A DNA stretch of 63,515 nt from Streptomyces sp. H27-H5 (GTDB lineage: Bacteria > Actinomycetota > Actinomycetes > Streptomycetales > Streptomycetaceae), in NCBI RefSeq assembly GCF_026627505.1, contig NZ_JAPNLK010000024.1, forward strand, positions 1-63,515, in the 5' to 3' direction. Shown here piece after piece: positions 34,743 to 43,726 of this stretch (its first letter is position 1; every line of letters starts with the position of its first letter). The notes under the pieces were generated by a model. That model made no database searches. It worked only from the letters and a program-made list of their open reading frames with translations, and was not told the DNA's origin. A program made the translations under genes and the position numbers.

Positions 34743-35342
34743 GTGTTTGGTAGCCGTTCCTCCAAGGAAGAAAAGGCCCCCGCCACCGACAAGGTGAGCG
34801 CCGACCTTTCGCAGCCCCGTGACCCCCAGGCCCCGAAGGGCCGCCCGACGCCGAAGCGTGCTGTGGCCCAGTCGCAGCGCAAGGCAGTGGTGGCCTCGAC
34901 CGGCAACCGGAAGGAGGACGCCAAGCGGGCCCGTGAGCGCCGTCGCGTGGAGATGGCGAAGCAGCGCGAGGCCCTCGCCAACGGCGACGAGCGCTACCTG
35001 CCCGCCCGCGACAAGGGCCCCGTCCGCCGCTTCGTCCGCGACTTCGTGGACTCGCGCTTCTCGGTCGCCGAGATGTTCCTGCCGCTGGCGGTGATCATCC
35101 TCGTGCTGAGCATGGTGCGGGTCGAGCGGCTCCAGAGCATCGCGCTGGTGCTGTGGATGGGTGTGATCGCGCTGATCCTCCTCGACTCCATCGGCATGTT
35201 CATCCGCCTGCGCAAGGCCGTCAACGAGCGCTTCCCGGACGAGCCCAAGCGCGGCGCCGTCGCGTACGGCCTGATGCGCACCCTGCAGATGCGCCGGCTG
35301 CGCCTGCCGAAGCCGCAGGTCAAGCGTGGGGAACGGCCCTGA
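34743..35342 (+). CDS. DUF3043 family membrane protein
   Basis: 199 residues from a GTG start. A long, highly charged cytoplasmic N-terminus (about 1-110, rich in Lys/Arg) precedes two membrane helices (VAEMFLPLAVIILVLSMVRV and IALVLWMGVIALILLDSIGM) and a basic C-terminus with MRTLQMRRLRLPKPQVKRG. This is the DUF3043 pattern, an actinobacterial family of unknown role. It is divergent from pspA and the next gene begins 38 bp later, so an envelope role is plausible. Confidence 0.85.
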   Translation: MFGSRSSKEEKAPATDKVSADLSQPRDPQAPKGRPTPKRAVAQSQRKAVVASTGNRKEDAKRARERRRVEMAKQREALANGDERYLPARDKGPVRRFVRDFVDSRFSVAEMFLPLAVIILVLSMVRVERLQSIALVLWMGVIALILLDSIGMFIRLRKAVNERFPDEPKRGAVAYGLMRTLQMRRLRLPKPQVKRGERP

Positions 35343-35380
35343 GCGCAGCGACGCCCGCATCCGGGGCGTCGGGGGGCGAC

Positions 35381-36166
35381 GTGGCCGACTTCTCCGGGGG
35401 ATCCCGACTGTGGCTGGAGGGCCTGGGCGGACTGCGTAACGCGGTCCGGCAGGAACTCGTGGGCCGCCAGGTCGACGAACAGATCGCGCACCGCTTCCCG
35501 GTCGGGCAGCGACTACGCGTCCTCGACGTGGGCATGGGCCAGGGCACCCAGGCCCTGCGCCTGGCGCGCGCCGGACACAAGGTGACCGGCCTGGAACAGG
35601 ACCCCGACATGCTGGCGGTGGCCCGCGAGGCGCTGGCCGGCGAGCCTGCCGGCATCCGCGACCGGGTCCGGCTGATGGAGGGCGACGGCCGGGAAACCGG
35701 CGCGCACTTCGTGCCGGGCAGCTTCGACGTCGTGCTGTGCCACGGCGTCCTGATGTACGTGCCGGAAGCGGACGCCATGCTGGCGGGGCTGGCCCGGATG
35801 CTCGCCCCGGGCGGGCTGTTGTCCCTGTTGGTGCGCAACGGCGACGCGCTCGCCATGCGACCGGGGCTCGGCGGGGACTGGAGCGCCGCCCTGAAGGCGT
35901 TCGACACCGTCGACTACACGAACCGGTTGGGTCTGGACGTACGGGCCGACCGGCTGGCGGGTCTGACGGCCACGCTCTCGGGGATCGGGGCTCCGCTCCA
36001 GGCCTGGTACGGGGTGCGGGTCTTCACCGACGGCACGGAGGCCGGGAACCACCTGCCTCGGGAGGCGGAGCTGGAACGGCTGCTCGCCGCCGAGGACCGG
36101 GCCGGGCGCACCGACCCGTACCGCGCGGTGGCGGCGCTGTTGCACCTGTGCGGTGTGCGGGGCTGA
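35381..36166 (+). CDS. SAM-dependent class I methyltransferase
   Basis: 261 residues. Rossmann motif I is VLDVGMGQG (about 48-54), with the acidic residue GLEQDPDM after strand 2, and GSFDVVLCHGVLMYV as motif IV. The GTG start at 35381 is preceded by a G-rich stretch (GGGGGG, 4-nt spacing); upstream in-frame codons include only non-standard options overlapping the DUF3043 stop. The family resembles CmoA/SmtA-like enzymes, but the substrate cannot be told. Same strand and close spacing suggest co-transcription with the DUF3043 gene. Confidence 0.87.
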   Translation: MADFSGGSRLWLEGLGGLRNAVRQELVGRQVDEQIAHRFPVGQRLRVLDVGMGQGTQALRLARAGHKVTGLEQDPDMLAVAREALAGEPAGIRDRVRLMEGDGRETGAHFVPGSFDVVLCHGVLMYVPEADAMLAGLARMLAPGGLLSLLVRNGDALAMRPGLGGDWSAALKAFDTVDYTNRLGLDVRADRLAGLTATLSGIGAPLQAWYGVRVFTDGTEAGNHLPREAELERLLAAEDRAGRTDPYRAVAALLHLCGVRG

Positions 36167-36194
36167 GTCCGCACACCGCGGCGGCGGGAGCCGG

Positions 36195-36407
36195 TCAGGC
36201 GTCCAGGGCCTCGCGCAGGCTCATCGTGTACAGCTCGGTGCCCGTGTCGTCGGACAGCTTCACCTTCTCGGTGCCGCCCTCCAGCAGGTCCTTCCAGTAC
36301 TCACCGATCCAGGACTCCGCGTCCCCCTGCGTGGTGAACTCCTCCGGCACCACCGACGGGGTCGTCTCGCTGCCCTCGGCCGTCTCGAACCGCCACGTCC
36401 ACGCCAT
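36195..36407 (-). CDS. Small conserved-type hypothetical protein
   Basis: 70 residues, acidic, MAWTWRFETAEGSETTPS..., with GGAGG 5 nt before the ATG, an excellent site. There is no signal or membrane segment. A Trp-rich beta segment is followed by a helix (AESWIGEYWKDLLEGG) and KVKLSDDTGTELYTMSL. No family known to me; probably cytoplasmic. It is convergent with the methyltransferase gene. Confidence 0.7.
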   Translation of the reverse strand: MAWTWRFETAEGSETTPSVVPEEFTTQGDAESWIGEYWKDLLEGGTEKVKLSDDTGTELYTMSLREALDA

Positions 36408-36535
36408 GTCCGCCTCCGTTGCTCGTCCGCTGTTCGCGCGTCGATCGTCCTTCGCGCACCTGCGTTGTTCGCCTTGAGTCTGCCCGCAGAGTAGCCGGGC
36501 GAGCACCACTCCCGCGGACGCGGGAGGATCATCGG

Positions 36536-37762
36536 GTGGAACTCACTCTGCTCGGTACAGGTACCCCTGAAGGACTGCCCCGACCCGGCTGTCCCTGCGC
36601 CGCCTGCGCGGTCTCCGTCGGCCCCCTCTCCAGGGCGGCGACGGCCGTGCTCGTGGACGGTGCGCTGCTGCTCGACCTGACCCCCGGGGCGGTGTTGGCC
36701 GGGGCTCGCGCGGGCCATTCGTTGGCCGGTGTGCGGCAGGTGCTGCTCACCCATCCGCACGACGGGCCCCCCGTCGACCTGCCGCCGGGTCTGCCGGCGG
36801 CGGGGCGGGTGCCGGACGGGCAGGAGCTGTCGGTGATCAGTGGTCACCGGGTGCGGGCGGTGCCGATGGACACCCCGGGCACCGGGTACGAGGTGACCGG
36901 GCCGGACGGCGGCCGGCTGCTGTACCTGCCGCCGGGCGGGGCGCCGGCCGGCCTGGGGTCCGCGCGCCCGGAGCCCGGCTCGGCCGGGCAGCGTCCCTAC
37001 GACGTGGTGCTCGCGGACGTGGTCGGCCGGCCGGAGGCGGTGGCGCGGCTGCGGGCGAGCGGCGCGCTGGGGCCGGCGACGGATCTGATCGCCGTGCACC
37101 TGGACCACGACACCCCGCCCGGGCGGGAGTCGGAGCGGCGGTGCGCGGCGGCCGGGGCGCGGGTGGTGCCGGACGGCACGACGGTGGCGGTCGGCGAGTA
37201 CCACGCGACGCCGGAGCTGCCGCGCCGCACCCTGGTCCTGGGCGGCGCGCGGTCCGGCAAGTCGCACGAGGCGGAACGCCGGCTGGCCGGCTTCCCCGAG
37301 GTGGTCTACGTGGCCACGGGCGGTTCCCGCGACGGGGACACGGAGTGGGCGCAGCGGGTGGGTCTGCACCGGGAGCGGCGGCCGTCGACCTGGCGGACGG
37401 TGGAAACCTGTGCGCTGGTCCCGCTGTTGGAGAACGCCGGGGGTCCGCCGCTGCTGATCGACTGCCTGGCGCTGTGGCTGACCGACGCGATGGACCGGGC
37501 CGGGGCCTGGGACGACGACGTGTGGGCGGGCGGCGGGCAGAAGAAACTGCGCGAGTCGACCGCGGAGTTGGTGGCGGCGGTCCGCGCGACCCGTCGTCCG
37601 GTGGTGCTCGTCAGCAACGAGGTCGGCTCGGGAGTGGTCCCCGCGACGTCCTCCGGCCGACGTTTCCGTGACGAGTTGGGGCGGCTCAACAACGCGGTGG
37701 CGGCGGAGTGCGAGCACGTCCTGCTGGTCGTGGCCGGGCAGGCGGTGGTACTGAAGGTCTGA
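36536..37762 (+). CDS. cobU: MBL-fold domain fused to adenosylcobinamide kinase/guanylyltransferase
   Basis: 408 residues from a GTG start with GGGAGG 8 nt upstream. Residues 230-408 are CobU: P-loop LGGARSGKS (235-243), VVYVATG, LLIDCLALWLTD and SNEVGSGVVP. It phosphorylates adenosylcobinamide and transfers GMP to it in the cobalamin nucleotide loop. Residues 1-225 resemble a PhnP-like metallo-beta-lactamase fold: GCPCAACAV (18-26), THPHDGPP (72-79) and HLDHD (188-192). The second half of the HxHxDH zinc motif is lost (Gly77, Pro78), so hydrolase activity is doubtful. cobT follows after 106 bp. Confidence 0.9.
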   Translation: MELTLLGTGTPEGLPRPGCPCAACAVSVGPLSRAATAVLVDGALLLDLTPGAVLAGARAGHSLAGVRQVLLTHPHDGPPVDLPPGLPAAGRVPDGQELSVISGHRVRAVPMDTPGTGYEVTGPDGGRLLYLPPGGAPAGLGSARPEPGSAGQRPYDVVLADVVGRPEAVARLRASGALGPATDLIAVHLDHDTPPGRESERRCAAAGARVVPDGTTVAVGEYHATPELPRRTLVLGGARSGKSHEAERRLAGFPEVVYVATGGSRDGDTEWAQRVGLHRERRPSTWRTVETCALVPLLENAGGPPLLIDCLALWLTDAMDRAGAWDDDVWAGGGQKKLRESTAELVAAVRATRRPVVLVSNEVGSGVVPATSSGRRFRDELGRLNNAVAAECEHVLLVVAGQAVVLKV

Positions 37763-37868
37763 CGTCGCCGGCGCCGGTCGCCGCGGCGCCGAAATCGCCC
37801 CCGGCGCACCGGCCGGAAGGCTGCGGGAGGGGCTTGGGGAGGGCCTCACCGGCTGTACGCTCTGGCAG

Positions 37869-38933
37869 ATGACCATGCTGAATCTCGACGACTTCTCCGA
37901 TCTGATCGAACGCCCCGACGGGGGCGTCCGGCGTGATGCCGAGGATCGCCGTGAGCGGCTGGCCGTGCCGCCCGGCGCGCTGGGCCGGCTCGACGAACTC
38001 GGCGAGTGGCTCGCGGCCGCGCAGGGGCGGGTTCCGGTCCGACAGATCGAGCGGCCCCGCGTCGTGCTGTTCGCGGCCGACCACGGGATCGCCGCCGAGG
38101 GGGTCTCCGCGCGCGCCGCGGGCACCGCGCACGAGCTGGTGCGGGGCGTGCTCGACGGGACGAGTCCGGTGGCCGTCCTGGCGGCGCGGTTCGGCGCCGG
38201 CGTACGGATCGTGGACACCGGCCTGGACTGCGATCCGGGGCTGCTCCCCGAGGAGGTCGTGCGGCACCGGGTGCGGCGCGGCAGCGGCCGGATCGACGTC
38301 GAGGACGCGTTGACGGTCGAGGAGGCACAGGCCGCGCTGCGGCTCGGGATGCGGGTCGCCGACGAGGAGGCCGACTCGGGAACCGATCTCGTCGTGCTCG
38401 GGGACCTCAGTGTCGGCGGCACCACGGTGGCCGCGACGCTGGTCGCCGCGCTGTGCGGGACGGACGCCTCGGTCGTCACCGGTCGCGGCGGCGCCCCGAT
38501 CGACGACCTGGCCTGGATGCGCAAGTGCGCGGCGATCCGCGACGCGTTGCGCCGGGCCCGTCCGGTGCTGGGCGACCAGGTGGCCCTGCTGGCGAAGGTC
38601 GGCGGCACGGACGTCGCCGCGATCACCGGCTTCCTGCTCCAGTGCGCGGTGCGCCGTACACCGGTCATCCTCGACGGGCTCGTCTCGGCGGCCTGCGGGT
38701 TGGTGGCCCAGAGGGCCGCGTTCCGGGCCCCGGACTGGTGGTTGGCCGGCCAGGCGAGCGGCGAGCCGGGCCAGGCGAAGGCCTTGGACAGGATGGCACT
38801 CAACCCCGTGCTCGACCACGGCGTCACTGTGGGAGAGGGAACAGGGGCCTTGCTGGCCCTCCCCCTCGTCCAGGCGGCCGCCGCACTCGCTGCGGAGCTG
38901 CCGGAACGAGCGGTGGAGGAGCCGACGGACTGA
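37869..38933 (+). CDS. cobT: Nicotinate-nucleotide-dimethylbenzimidazole phosphoribosyltransferase
   Basis: 354 residues. Makes alpha-ribazole phosphate from the lower-ligand base and nicotinate mononucleotide. RPRVVLFAADHGIAAEGVSA is the phosphate-binding start, LGDLSVGGTTVA and LAKVGGTDVAAITGF the core, and VGEGTGA carries catalytic Glu323. The length is typical. It shares strand and likely operon with cobU. nadA, in the same window, supplies the NaMN pathway that provides its substrate. Confidence 0.96.
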   Translation: MTMLNLDDFSDLIERPDGGVRRDAEDRRERLAVPPGALGRLDELGEWLAAAQGRVPVRQIERPRVVLFAADHGIAAEGVSARAAGTAHELVRGVLDGTSPVAVLAARFGAGVRIVDTGLDCDPGLLPEEVVRHRVRRGSGRIDVEDALTVEEAQAALRLGMRVADEEADSGTDLVVLGDLSVGGTTVAATLVAALCGTDASVVTGRGGAPIDDLAWMRKCAAIRDALRRARPVLGDQVALLAKVGGTDVAAITGFLLQCAVRRTPVILDGLVSAACGLVAQRAAFRAPDWWLAGQASGEPGQAKALDRMALNPVLDHGVTVGEGTGALLALPLVQAAAALAAELPERAVEEPTD

Positions 38934-39014
38934 ATTCACCGGGCGCCACGGGCCTGACCAGTCCGGGGCGCTCGATCCGCCCGTGGACGGTGACGCCCCA
39001 TATCATCGCTTTTC

Positions 39015-40907
39015 ATGGGAGAGGTCCGCTTGACCAGCGCAGATACCACCACGGCAGTAAACGGAAGAAAAGAGTCCGGCGGCAATCCCGCCGGCAGGGG
39101 GGAAACGGGCAAGGGAGATCCCGCGGCCAAGGCCGAGGCCCGCAGGGGCAGCAAACCGTCACGGCGCGGCGCCGCCTTCGCCATCTGGTACCTGCGCGTC
39201 GTCACCTTCGTGAACTTCCTCAGCGCGGTGTGGCTTTCGCTGGGGCAGGACCTGCGCCGGCACAACACCGCCGACTTCTACACGCCTTACCTGCTCACGG
39301 CGGGCTTCGCCTCGGGGCTGTTCTCGCTGATCCTCGCCGTCACCATGGGCCGCCGCAAACGGGCCGCCTGGATCCTGAACCTGGTGATCAGCGGCATGCT
39401 GCTGTTCGCCTTCGCCACGGCCGCCTTCGCGCCGTGCGTCGGCGGGGACTACGACTTCTGCTACCCGGAGTTCCGCGACCACGCGCAGAACTGGGTCTCG
39501 CTCGTCCTCACCGCGGCCTTCGTCGGCGCCCTGCTGCTGGGCCGCCACGAGTTCTACGCCAAGGGCGACCGCTCCAACCCCAAGCTGGCCACCGCCGTGG
39601 CCGCCGTCGGCCTGCTGCTGACCTCGCTGGTCGCCGCCCTGCTCGTCGGCGCCACCAACACCGACCCGGAACGGGCCGACGCCACCTTCCTCGCCCGCTG
39701 GAAGTACGGCGCGATGCGGCTGATCACCCTGGAGCCGAACGACCGGGCCTACGACGGGATCGCCACGCCGGCGTGGGTGGACGTCTTCGTCAACGTCATG
39801 TCGATGCTGCTGCTCCTCGCCGTGCTGTTCGCCGCGTTCCGCTCGCGCCGCGCCGTGGACCCGCTCACCCCTGAGGACGAGGACCGGCTGCGGGCCCTGC
39901 TCGCCAAGCAGGGCGACCGGGATTCCCTCGGCTACTTCGCGCTGCGCCGCGAGAAGTCCGTCATCTGGTCCCCCACCGGCAAGGCCGCCGTCACCTACCG
40001 CGTCGTCGGCGGCGTGTCCCTGGCCTCCGGCGACCCGATCGGAGACCCCGAGGCCTGGCCCGGCGCCATCGAGCCCTGGTTGGCCGAGGCCCGCGAGCAC
40101 GGCTGGGTGCCGGCCGTCATGGGCGCCGGCGAGGAGGCCGGGCAGATCTACGCCCGGCACGGCCTGGACGCGCTGGAACTGGGCGACGAGGCGATCGTCG
40201 AGACCGCCGAGTTCACGCTGGAGGGTCGCGCCATGCGGACCGTCCGGCAGGCCTACAACCGGGTCAAGCGCGCCGGGTACACGGTGCGCATCCGCCGGCA
40301 CTCCGACATCCCGACCGAGGAGATGGACGTACTCCTCGTCCGCGCCGACGACTGGCGCGACGGTGCGACCGAGCGCGGCTTCTCAATGGCACTGGGCCGG
40401 TTGGGCGATCCCGACGACGGCCAGTGCGTGATGCTGGAGTGCTTCGACGGCAACGGTGAACTGCGTGCCGTGCTGTCCTTCGTGCCGTGGGGACCCAAGG
40501 GTCTGTCGCTCGACCTGATGCGCCGCGACCGGGACTCCGAGAACGGTCTGATGGAGTTCATGGTCATCGAACTCCTGGAGCGGTCAAAGGAGATCGGCGT
40601 CACACAGGTCTCACTGAACTTCGCGATGTTCCGCTCCGTCTTCGAGCGGGGATCGAAGCTCGGCGCGGGTCCGGTGCTGCGCATGTGGCGCTCGCTGCTG
40701 AGCTTCTTCTCCCGCTGGTGGCAGATCGAGTCCCTCTACCGGGCCAACGCCAAATACCGGCCGATCTGGGAACCGCGGTTCATGCTCTTCGAGAAGAGTT
40801 CGGACCTGCTGCGGATCGGCGTCGCGGCGGGCCGGGCGGAGGGCTTCCTCGAAGCTCCCGGCCTGCCGAAGTGGATGCACCGCAGACACCTGGAGACCAA
40901 GCGTTGA
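39015..40907 (+). CDS. DUF2156 (MprF/LysX C-terminal-like) lipid aminoacyl-transferase-like membrane protein
   Basis: 630 residues. A charged N-terminal tail is followed by about six membrane helices (about 55-265), then a DUF2156 domain (about 285-620): YFALRREKSVIWSP, GGVSLASGDPIGDP, GLDALELGDEAIVE and YRANAKYRPIWEPRF, the hallmarks of the MprF aminoacyl-transferase half. MprF moves Lys or Ala from tRNA to phosphatidylglycerol and lowers membrane charge. Only six helices are present, too few for a full flippase half. ATG 39015 lies 8 nt after TATCAT (39001-39006), which would give a nearly leaderless mRNA. TTG 39030, preceded by GAGAGG, is an alternative start. Confidence 0.85.
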   Translation: MGEVRLTSADTTTAVNGRKESGGNPAGRGETGKGDPAAKAEARRGSKPSRRGAAFAIWYLRVVTFVNFLSAVWLSLGQDLRRHNTADFYTPYLLTAGFASGLFSLILAVTMGRRKRAAWILNLVISGMLLFAFATAAFAPCVGGDYDFCYPEFRDHAQNWVSLVLTAAFVGALLLGRHEFYAKGDRSNPKLATAVAAVGLLLTSLVAALLVGATNTDPERADATFLARWKYGAMRLITLEPNDRAYDGIATPAWVDVFVNVMSMLLLLAVLFAAFRSRRAVDPLTPEDEDRLRALLAKQGDRDSLGYFALRREKSVIWSPTGKAAVTYRVVGGVSLASGDPIGDPEAWPGAIEPWLAEAREHGWVPAVMGAGEEAGQIYARHGLDALELGDEAIVETAEFTLEGRAMRTVRQAYNRVKRAGYTVRIRRHSDIPTEEMDVLLVRADDWRDGATERGFSMALGRLGDPDDGQCVMLECFDGNGELRAVLSFVPWGPKGLSLDLMRRDRDSENGLMEFMVIELLERSKEIGVTQVSLNFAMFRSVFERGSKLGAGPVLRMWRSLLSFFSRWWQIESLYRANAKYRPIWEPRFMLFEKSSDLLRIGVAAGRAEGFLEAPGLPKWMHRRHLETKR

Positions 40908-41620
40908 CGAACTCCTCACTGCGGCGGTTCGCCCGCCGCGAGTGGGGGCCCCTGTTCTGGACGATCCGGGACTCGCTCGCCCGCGACAAGTGGCGGGCGA
41001 TCCCGATGACCCTCGGCGCGGTCTGTCTGACCTCGGTCTTCCAGATCGTCCAGAACACCTCTTGGGGCTTCCAGCCGGTGCAGGACCTCGGTTCGGTCAA
41101 GGCCGTCGACCCGCTCTGGCTGGCGCTGTTGCGCACGCCCCTGTCCCTCTTCGTCCCGGCGCTCGACCTGCCGGTGTGGGGGGCGCTCGCGCAGATCCTG
41201 CTGGTCTTCGGGATCTCGGAGATCTGCGTCGGCTGGTGGCGCACCCTGGTGGTCGGCTACGTGGCCACCCTCGCCGGCACCACGTACGCCCGGATCGGTC
41301 TCTCGCTGGGCCCCGACCACCCCTTCGGTCTGCCGGTGTCCGACCGCGTCGTCAACGACACCGGTCCGTCGGCGGCGGTCGTGGGACTCGCGATCTACGT
41401 CTGCTGGCGGTACCGGGCCTACCTCACCGGGGCGCTGGTGATCCTGGTGATGATCGGCGAGGTGCTGATCAAGGACAACCTGGCGGGCAAGGAGCACCTG
41501 GCCGCCATCGCCGCCGTCATGGTGCTGTGCGTGGTGCGCGCCACGTGGGGGCCGCGGCGCTCCCGAGCCCCCCTGGGGCACAGCCCGCCGCCCGCATCGA
41601 GCGCACCGCCGGGGGCGTGA
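40904..41620 (+). CDS. Rhomboid-like polytopic membrane protein coupled to the DUF2156 gene
   Basis: 238 residues from a TTG start with GGAG 8 nt upstream; the TTG overlaps the TGA of the DUF2156 gene (TTGA), so translation is coupled. About six membrane helices. The arrangement, with GPSAAVVGLAIYV late in the protein and no GxSG serine motif, resembles catalytically dead rhomboid-like proteins. The C-terminal 25 residues are Pro/Ser-rich. The coupling suggests the two membrane proteins work as a unit, the second perhaps supplying the missing translocation helices. Confidence 0.8.
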   Translation: MTNSSLRRFARREWGPLFWTIRDSLARDKWRAIPMTLGAVCLTSVFQIVQNTSWGFQPVQDLGSVKAVDPLWLALLRTPLSLFVPALDLPVWGALAQILLVFGISEICVGWWRTLVVGYVATLAGTTYARIGLSLGPDHPFGLPVSDRVVNDTGPSAAVVGLAIYVCWRYRAYLTGALVILVMIGEVLIKDNLAGKEHLAAIAAVMVLCVVRATWGPRRSRAPLGHSPPPASSAPPGA

Positions 41621-41669
41621 CGCGTCCGTCTCCGTCCGGCGCCCCGCGGGCAGGCCGTACCGTAACGGG

Positions 41670-42890
41670 GTGACGACACACCTCGGGCCCTTCGCCCCCA
41701 CCCGGCAGTGGATGCGGGCCCATCCGCTCGCCACCGACGCCGTGCTCGCGCTCGGGGCGCTCGTCTCCATGGTCGTCGGATCCTTCGCCGATCCCCACGG
41801 GCCGCACGGGCCCACCTTCGGCACCCGCACCCCCGACCCGTTCTCGCTCCTGCTGATGCTGCTGGGCGCCACCGCCCTCGTGTTCCGGCGCCGGCACACC
41901 CGCGCCGTGCTCGCCGTGACCTGCGCGCTGTCCCTGCTGGAACTGGCCACCGGGGGGCCCCGGGCGCCCGTCGTGATGTGCGCGGTGATCGCCCTGTACA
42001 CGCTGGCCGCCCGCACCGACCGGCCCACCACGTGGCGGATCGGGCTGCTCACCATGACGGGGCTGACCGGCGTCGCCATGCTGGCGGGACCACTGCCCTG
42101 GTACGCGCAGGAGAACCTCGGGATCTTCGCCTGGACCGGCATGGCCGCCGCCGCCGGGGACGCCGTGCGCAGTCGACGGGCCTTCATCGACGCCATCCGG
42201 GAACGGGCCGAGCGTGCCGAGCGGACCCGTGAGGAGGAGGCCAGGCGCCGGGTCGCCGAGGAGCGGTTGCGGATCGCCCGGGACCTGCACGACGTGGTCG
42301 CCCACCACATCGCCCTGGTCAACGTGCAGGCGGGGGTGGCCGCCCATGTGATGGACAAGCGCCCCGACCAGGCCAAGGAGGCGCTGGCCCACGTACGGGA
42401 CGCCAGCCGCTCGGCGCTGAACGAGCTGCGCGCCACGGTCGGGCTGCTGCGCCAGTCCGGCGACCCGGAGGCGCCGACCGAGCCCGCTCCGGGGCTGGCC
42501 GTGCTGGACGAACTGACGGACACCTTCCGGCACGCCGGGCTGCCGGTCGAGGTCATCGTGCAGTTGGGGCGGGACGCGTCCGCGCTGCCGGCCGCCGTGG
42601 ACCTGGCCGCGTACCGGGTGATCCAGGAGGCGCTGACCAACGTGCGCAAGCACGCGGGACCGGGAGCCAGCGCCGAGGTCAGCGTGGTCCGGGTCGGCGC
42701 CTCGGTGGAGGTGACCGTCCTCGACGACGGGGGCACCTCCGCCGACCCGGCCCCGGAACCGGCCGATCCGGGTGGCGGCCACGGGCTGCTGGGGATGCGC
42801 GAGCGGGCCGGCGCGCTGGGCGGGTCCTGCTTCGCGGGCCCCCGGTACGGCGGCGGGTACCGGGTGCACGCCATCCTGCCCGTCTCCTAG
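41670..42890 (+). CDS. Sensor histidine kinase, NarL-partner (HisKA_3) type, orphan
   Basis: 406 residues from a GTG start. Four to five N-terminal membrane helices (about 22-165) and no extracellular domain, then a coiled linker, HisKA_3 with phospho-acceptor His207 (ARDLHDVVAHH), and an HATPase_c domain with EALTNVRKHAG (N box) and GGGHGLLGMRER (G box). The small extracytoplasmic loops suggest sensing within the membrane. No response regulator is next to it. The only cognate-type regulator in the window is at 30768-31475. It converges on the exopolysaccharide operon with just 5 bp between stop codons. Confidence 0.93.
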   Translation: MTTHLGPFAPTRQWMRAHPLATDAVLALGALVSMVVGSFADPHGPHGPTFGTRTPDPFSLLLMLLGATALVFRRRHTRAVLAVTCALSLLELATGGPRAPVVMCAVIALYTLAARTDRPTTWRIGLLTMTGLTGVAMLAGPLPWYAQENLGIFAWTGMAAAAGDAVRSRRAFIDAIRERAERAERTREEEARRRVAEERLRIARDLHDVVAHHIALVNVQAGVAAHVMDKRPDQAKEALAHVRDASRSALNELRATVGLLRQSGDPEAPTEPAPGLAVLDELTDTFRHAGLPVEVIVQLGRDASALPAAVDLAAYRVIQEALTNVRKHAGPGASAEVSVVRVGASVEVTVLDDGGTSADPAPEPADPGGGHGLLGMRERAGALGGSCFAGPRYGGGYRVHAILPVS

Positions 42891-42895
42891 CTCCC

Positions 42896-43726
42896 TCAGG
42901 GGGTGCCGGAGCGGGGGCAGACCCTGCGCCAGGTGCCCAGCTCGTACTTCTTCTGGAGCGAGCTGAGCTTCGCCTCCTGCGAGCGGGCGCACCAGTCGCC
43001 CACCCGGCCCTCGTACTCGACGTGGAAGACGGCCTTGCCCGCGTCGGTGAACGGCGCGTACCGGTCGCACTCGTCGTGTTCCATGCACTGCTCGTTGACC
43101 GCGAAGTCGAAGTTCCCGACGAGTTGGGGGATCTGGTCCAGGTCGTTCTTCAGGCCGACCGACAGACCCCGGTCGTGGGCGAGCCGGGCGATCAGCCGGT
43201 TGTACCGCAGTTGGTCGTCGCCGGTGAGCGGGAAGCCGGAGGTGTTGGCGTAGCCGTCCATGTTGTCGGGCTCCACCGCGTCGAAGCCCTTCTGGCGGCA
43301 CATGTCGACGCGCTTGGCCATCAGCGGTTCCAGCTCCTTGAGGCGCCGGATGTCCAACCAGCGTTCGCCCTCCCAGCCGTTGCCCTTGCCGAGCATCGGC
43401 TTCGGGAAGTCGTCGGCGTCCGGGCGGAAGTCCTCCCAGGCCCCGGTGGAGAGGTAGCAGATCGTCTTGCGTCCGGCCTTCTTCAGGTCGGCGACCTGCT
43501 CCTTGGTCGTGGTGAACCCGTCGACGTCGTACACGGCCGCCTTCACCGAGGTGTCGAGCCTGCCCGAGAGCTGCCACTGCCAGCTGACCCCCGGCTCGGG
43601 CTGCCAGCGTTGCCCCGGCGCCGGGTCGGGCGAGACGTCGTCCGGCTCGGGCACGGTGGTGCACGCGGCGAGCAGCAGCAGCGGGACGAGGACCGGCAGG
43701 GACCACCGCGGCGGACGGCGGTTCAC
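42896..43726 (-). CDS. GH114 family endo-alpha-1,4-galactosaminidase lipoprotein (Ega3-like)
   Basis: 276 residues. GTG 43726 overlaps the stop of the preceding gene (GTGA). Lipobox LAAC with Cys22 anchors it outside. A TIM-barrel follows: KAAVYDVDGF on strand 1, TICYLSTGAWEDFRPD on strand 2, and FDAVEPDNMDGY with Glu152/Asp154 as likely catalytic acids. Then come SVGLKNDLDQI and FAVNEQCMEHDEC with Glu212. GH114 enzymes cut alpha-1,4-galactosamine/N-acetylgalactosamine polymers; fungal Ega3 belongs to this family. It is the last gene of the five-gene operon and probably trims or releases the polymer at the cell surface. Confidence 0.88.
   Translation of the reverse strand: MNRRPPRWSLPVLVPLLLLAACTTVPEPDDVSPDPAPGQRWQPEPGVSWQWQLSGRLDTSVKAAVYDVDGFTTTKEQVADLKKAGRKTICYLSTGAWEDFRPDADDFPKPMLGKGNGWEGERWLDIRRLKELEPLMAKRVDMCRQKGFDAVEPDNMDGYANTSGFPLTGDDQLRYNRLIARLAHDRGLSVGLKNDLDQIPQLVGNFDFAVNEQCMEHDECDRYAPFTDAGKAVFHVEYEGRVGDWCARSQEAKLSSLQKKYELGTWRRVCPRSGTP

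Noticed and set aside
36410..36535. Cobalamin riboswitch upstream of cobU/cobT
   Set aside because: The gap is about 125 bp and lacks the B12-box GCCACTG-type core and the long aptamer.
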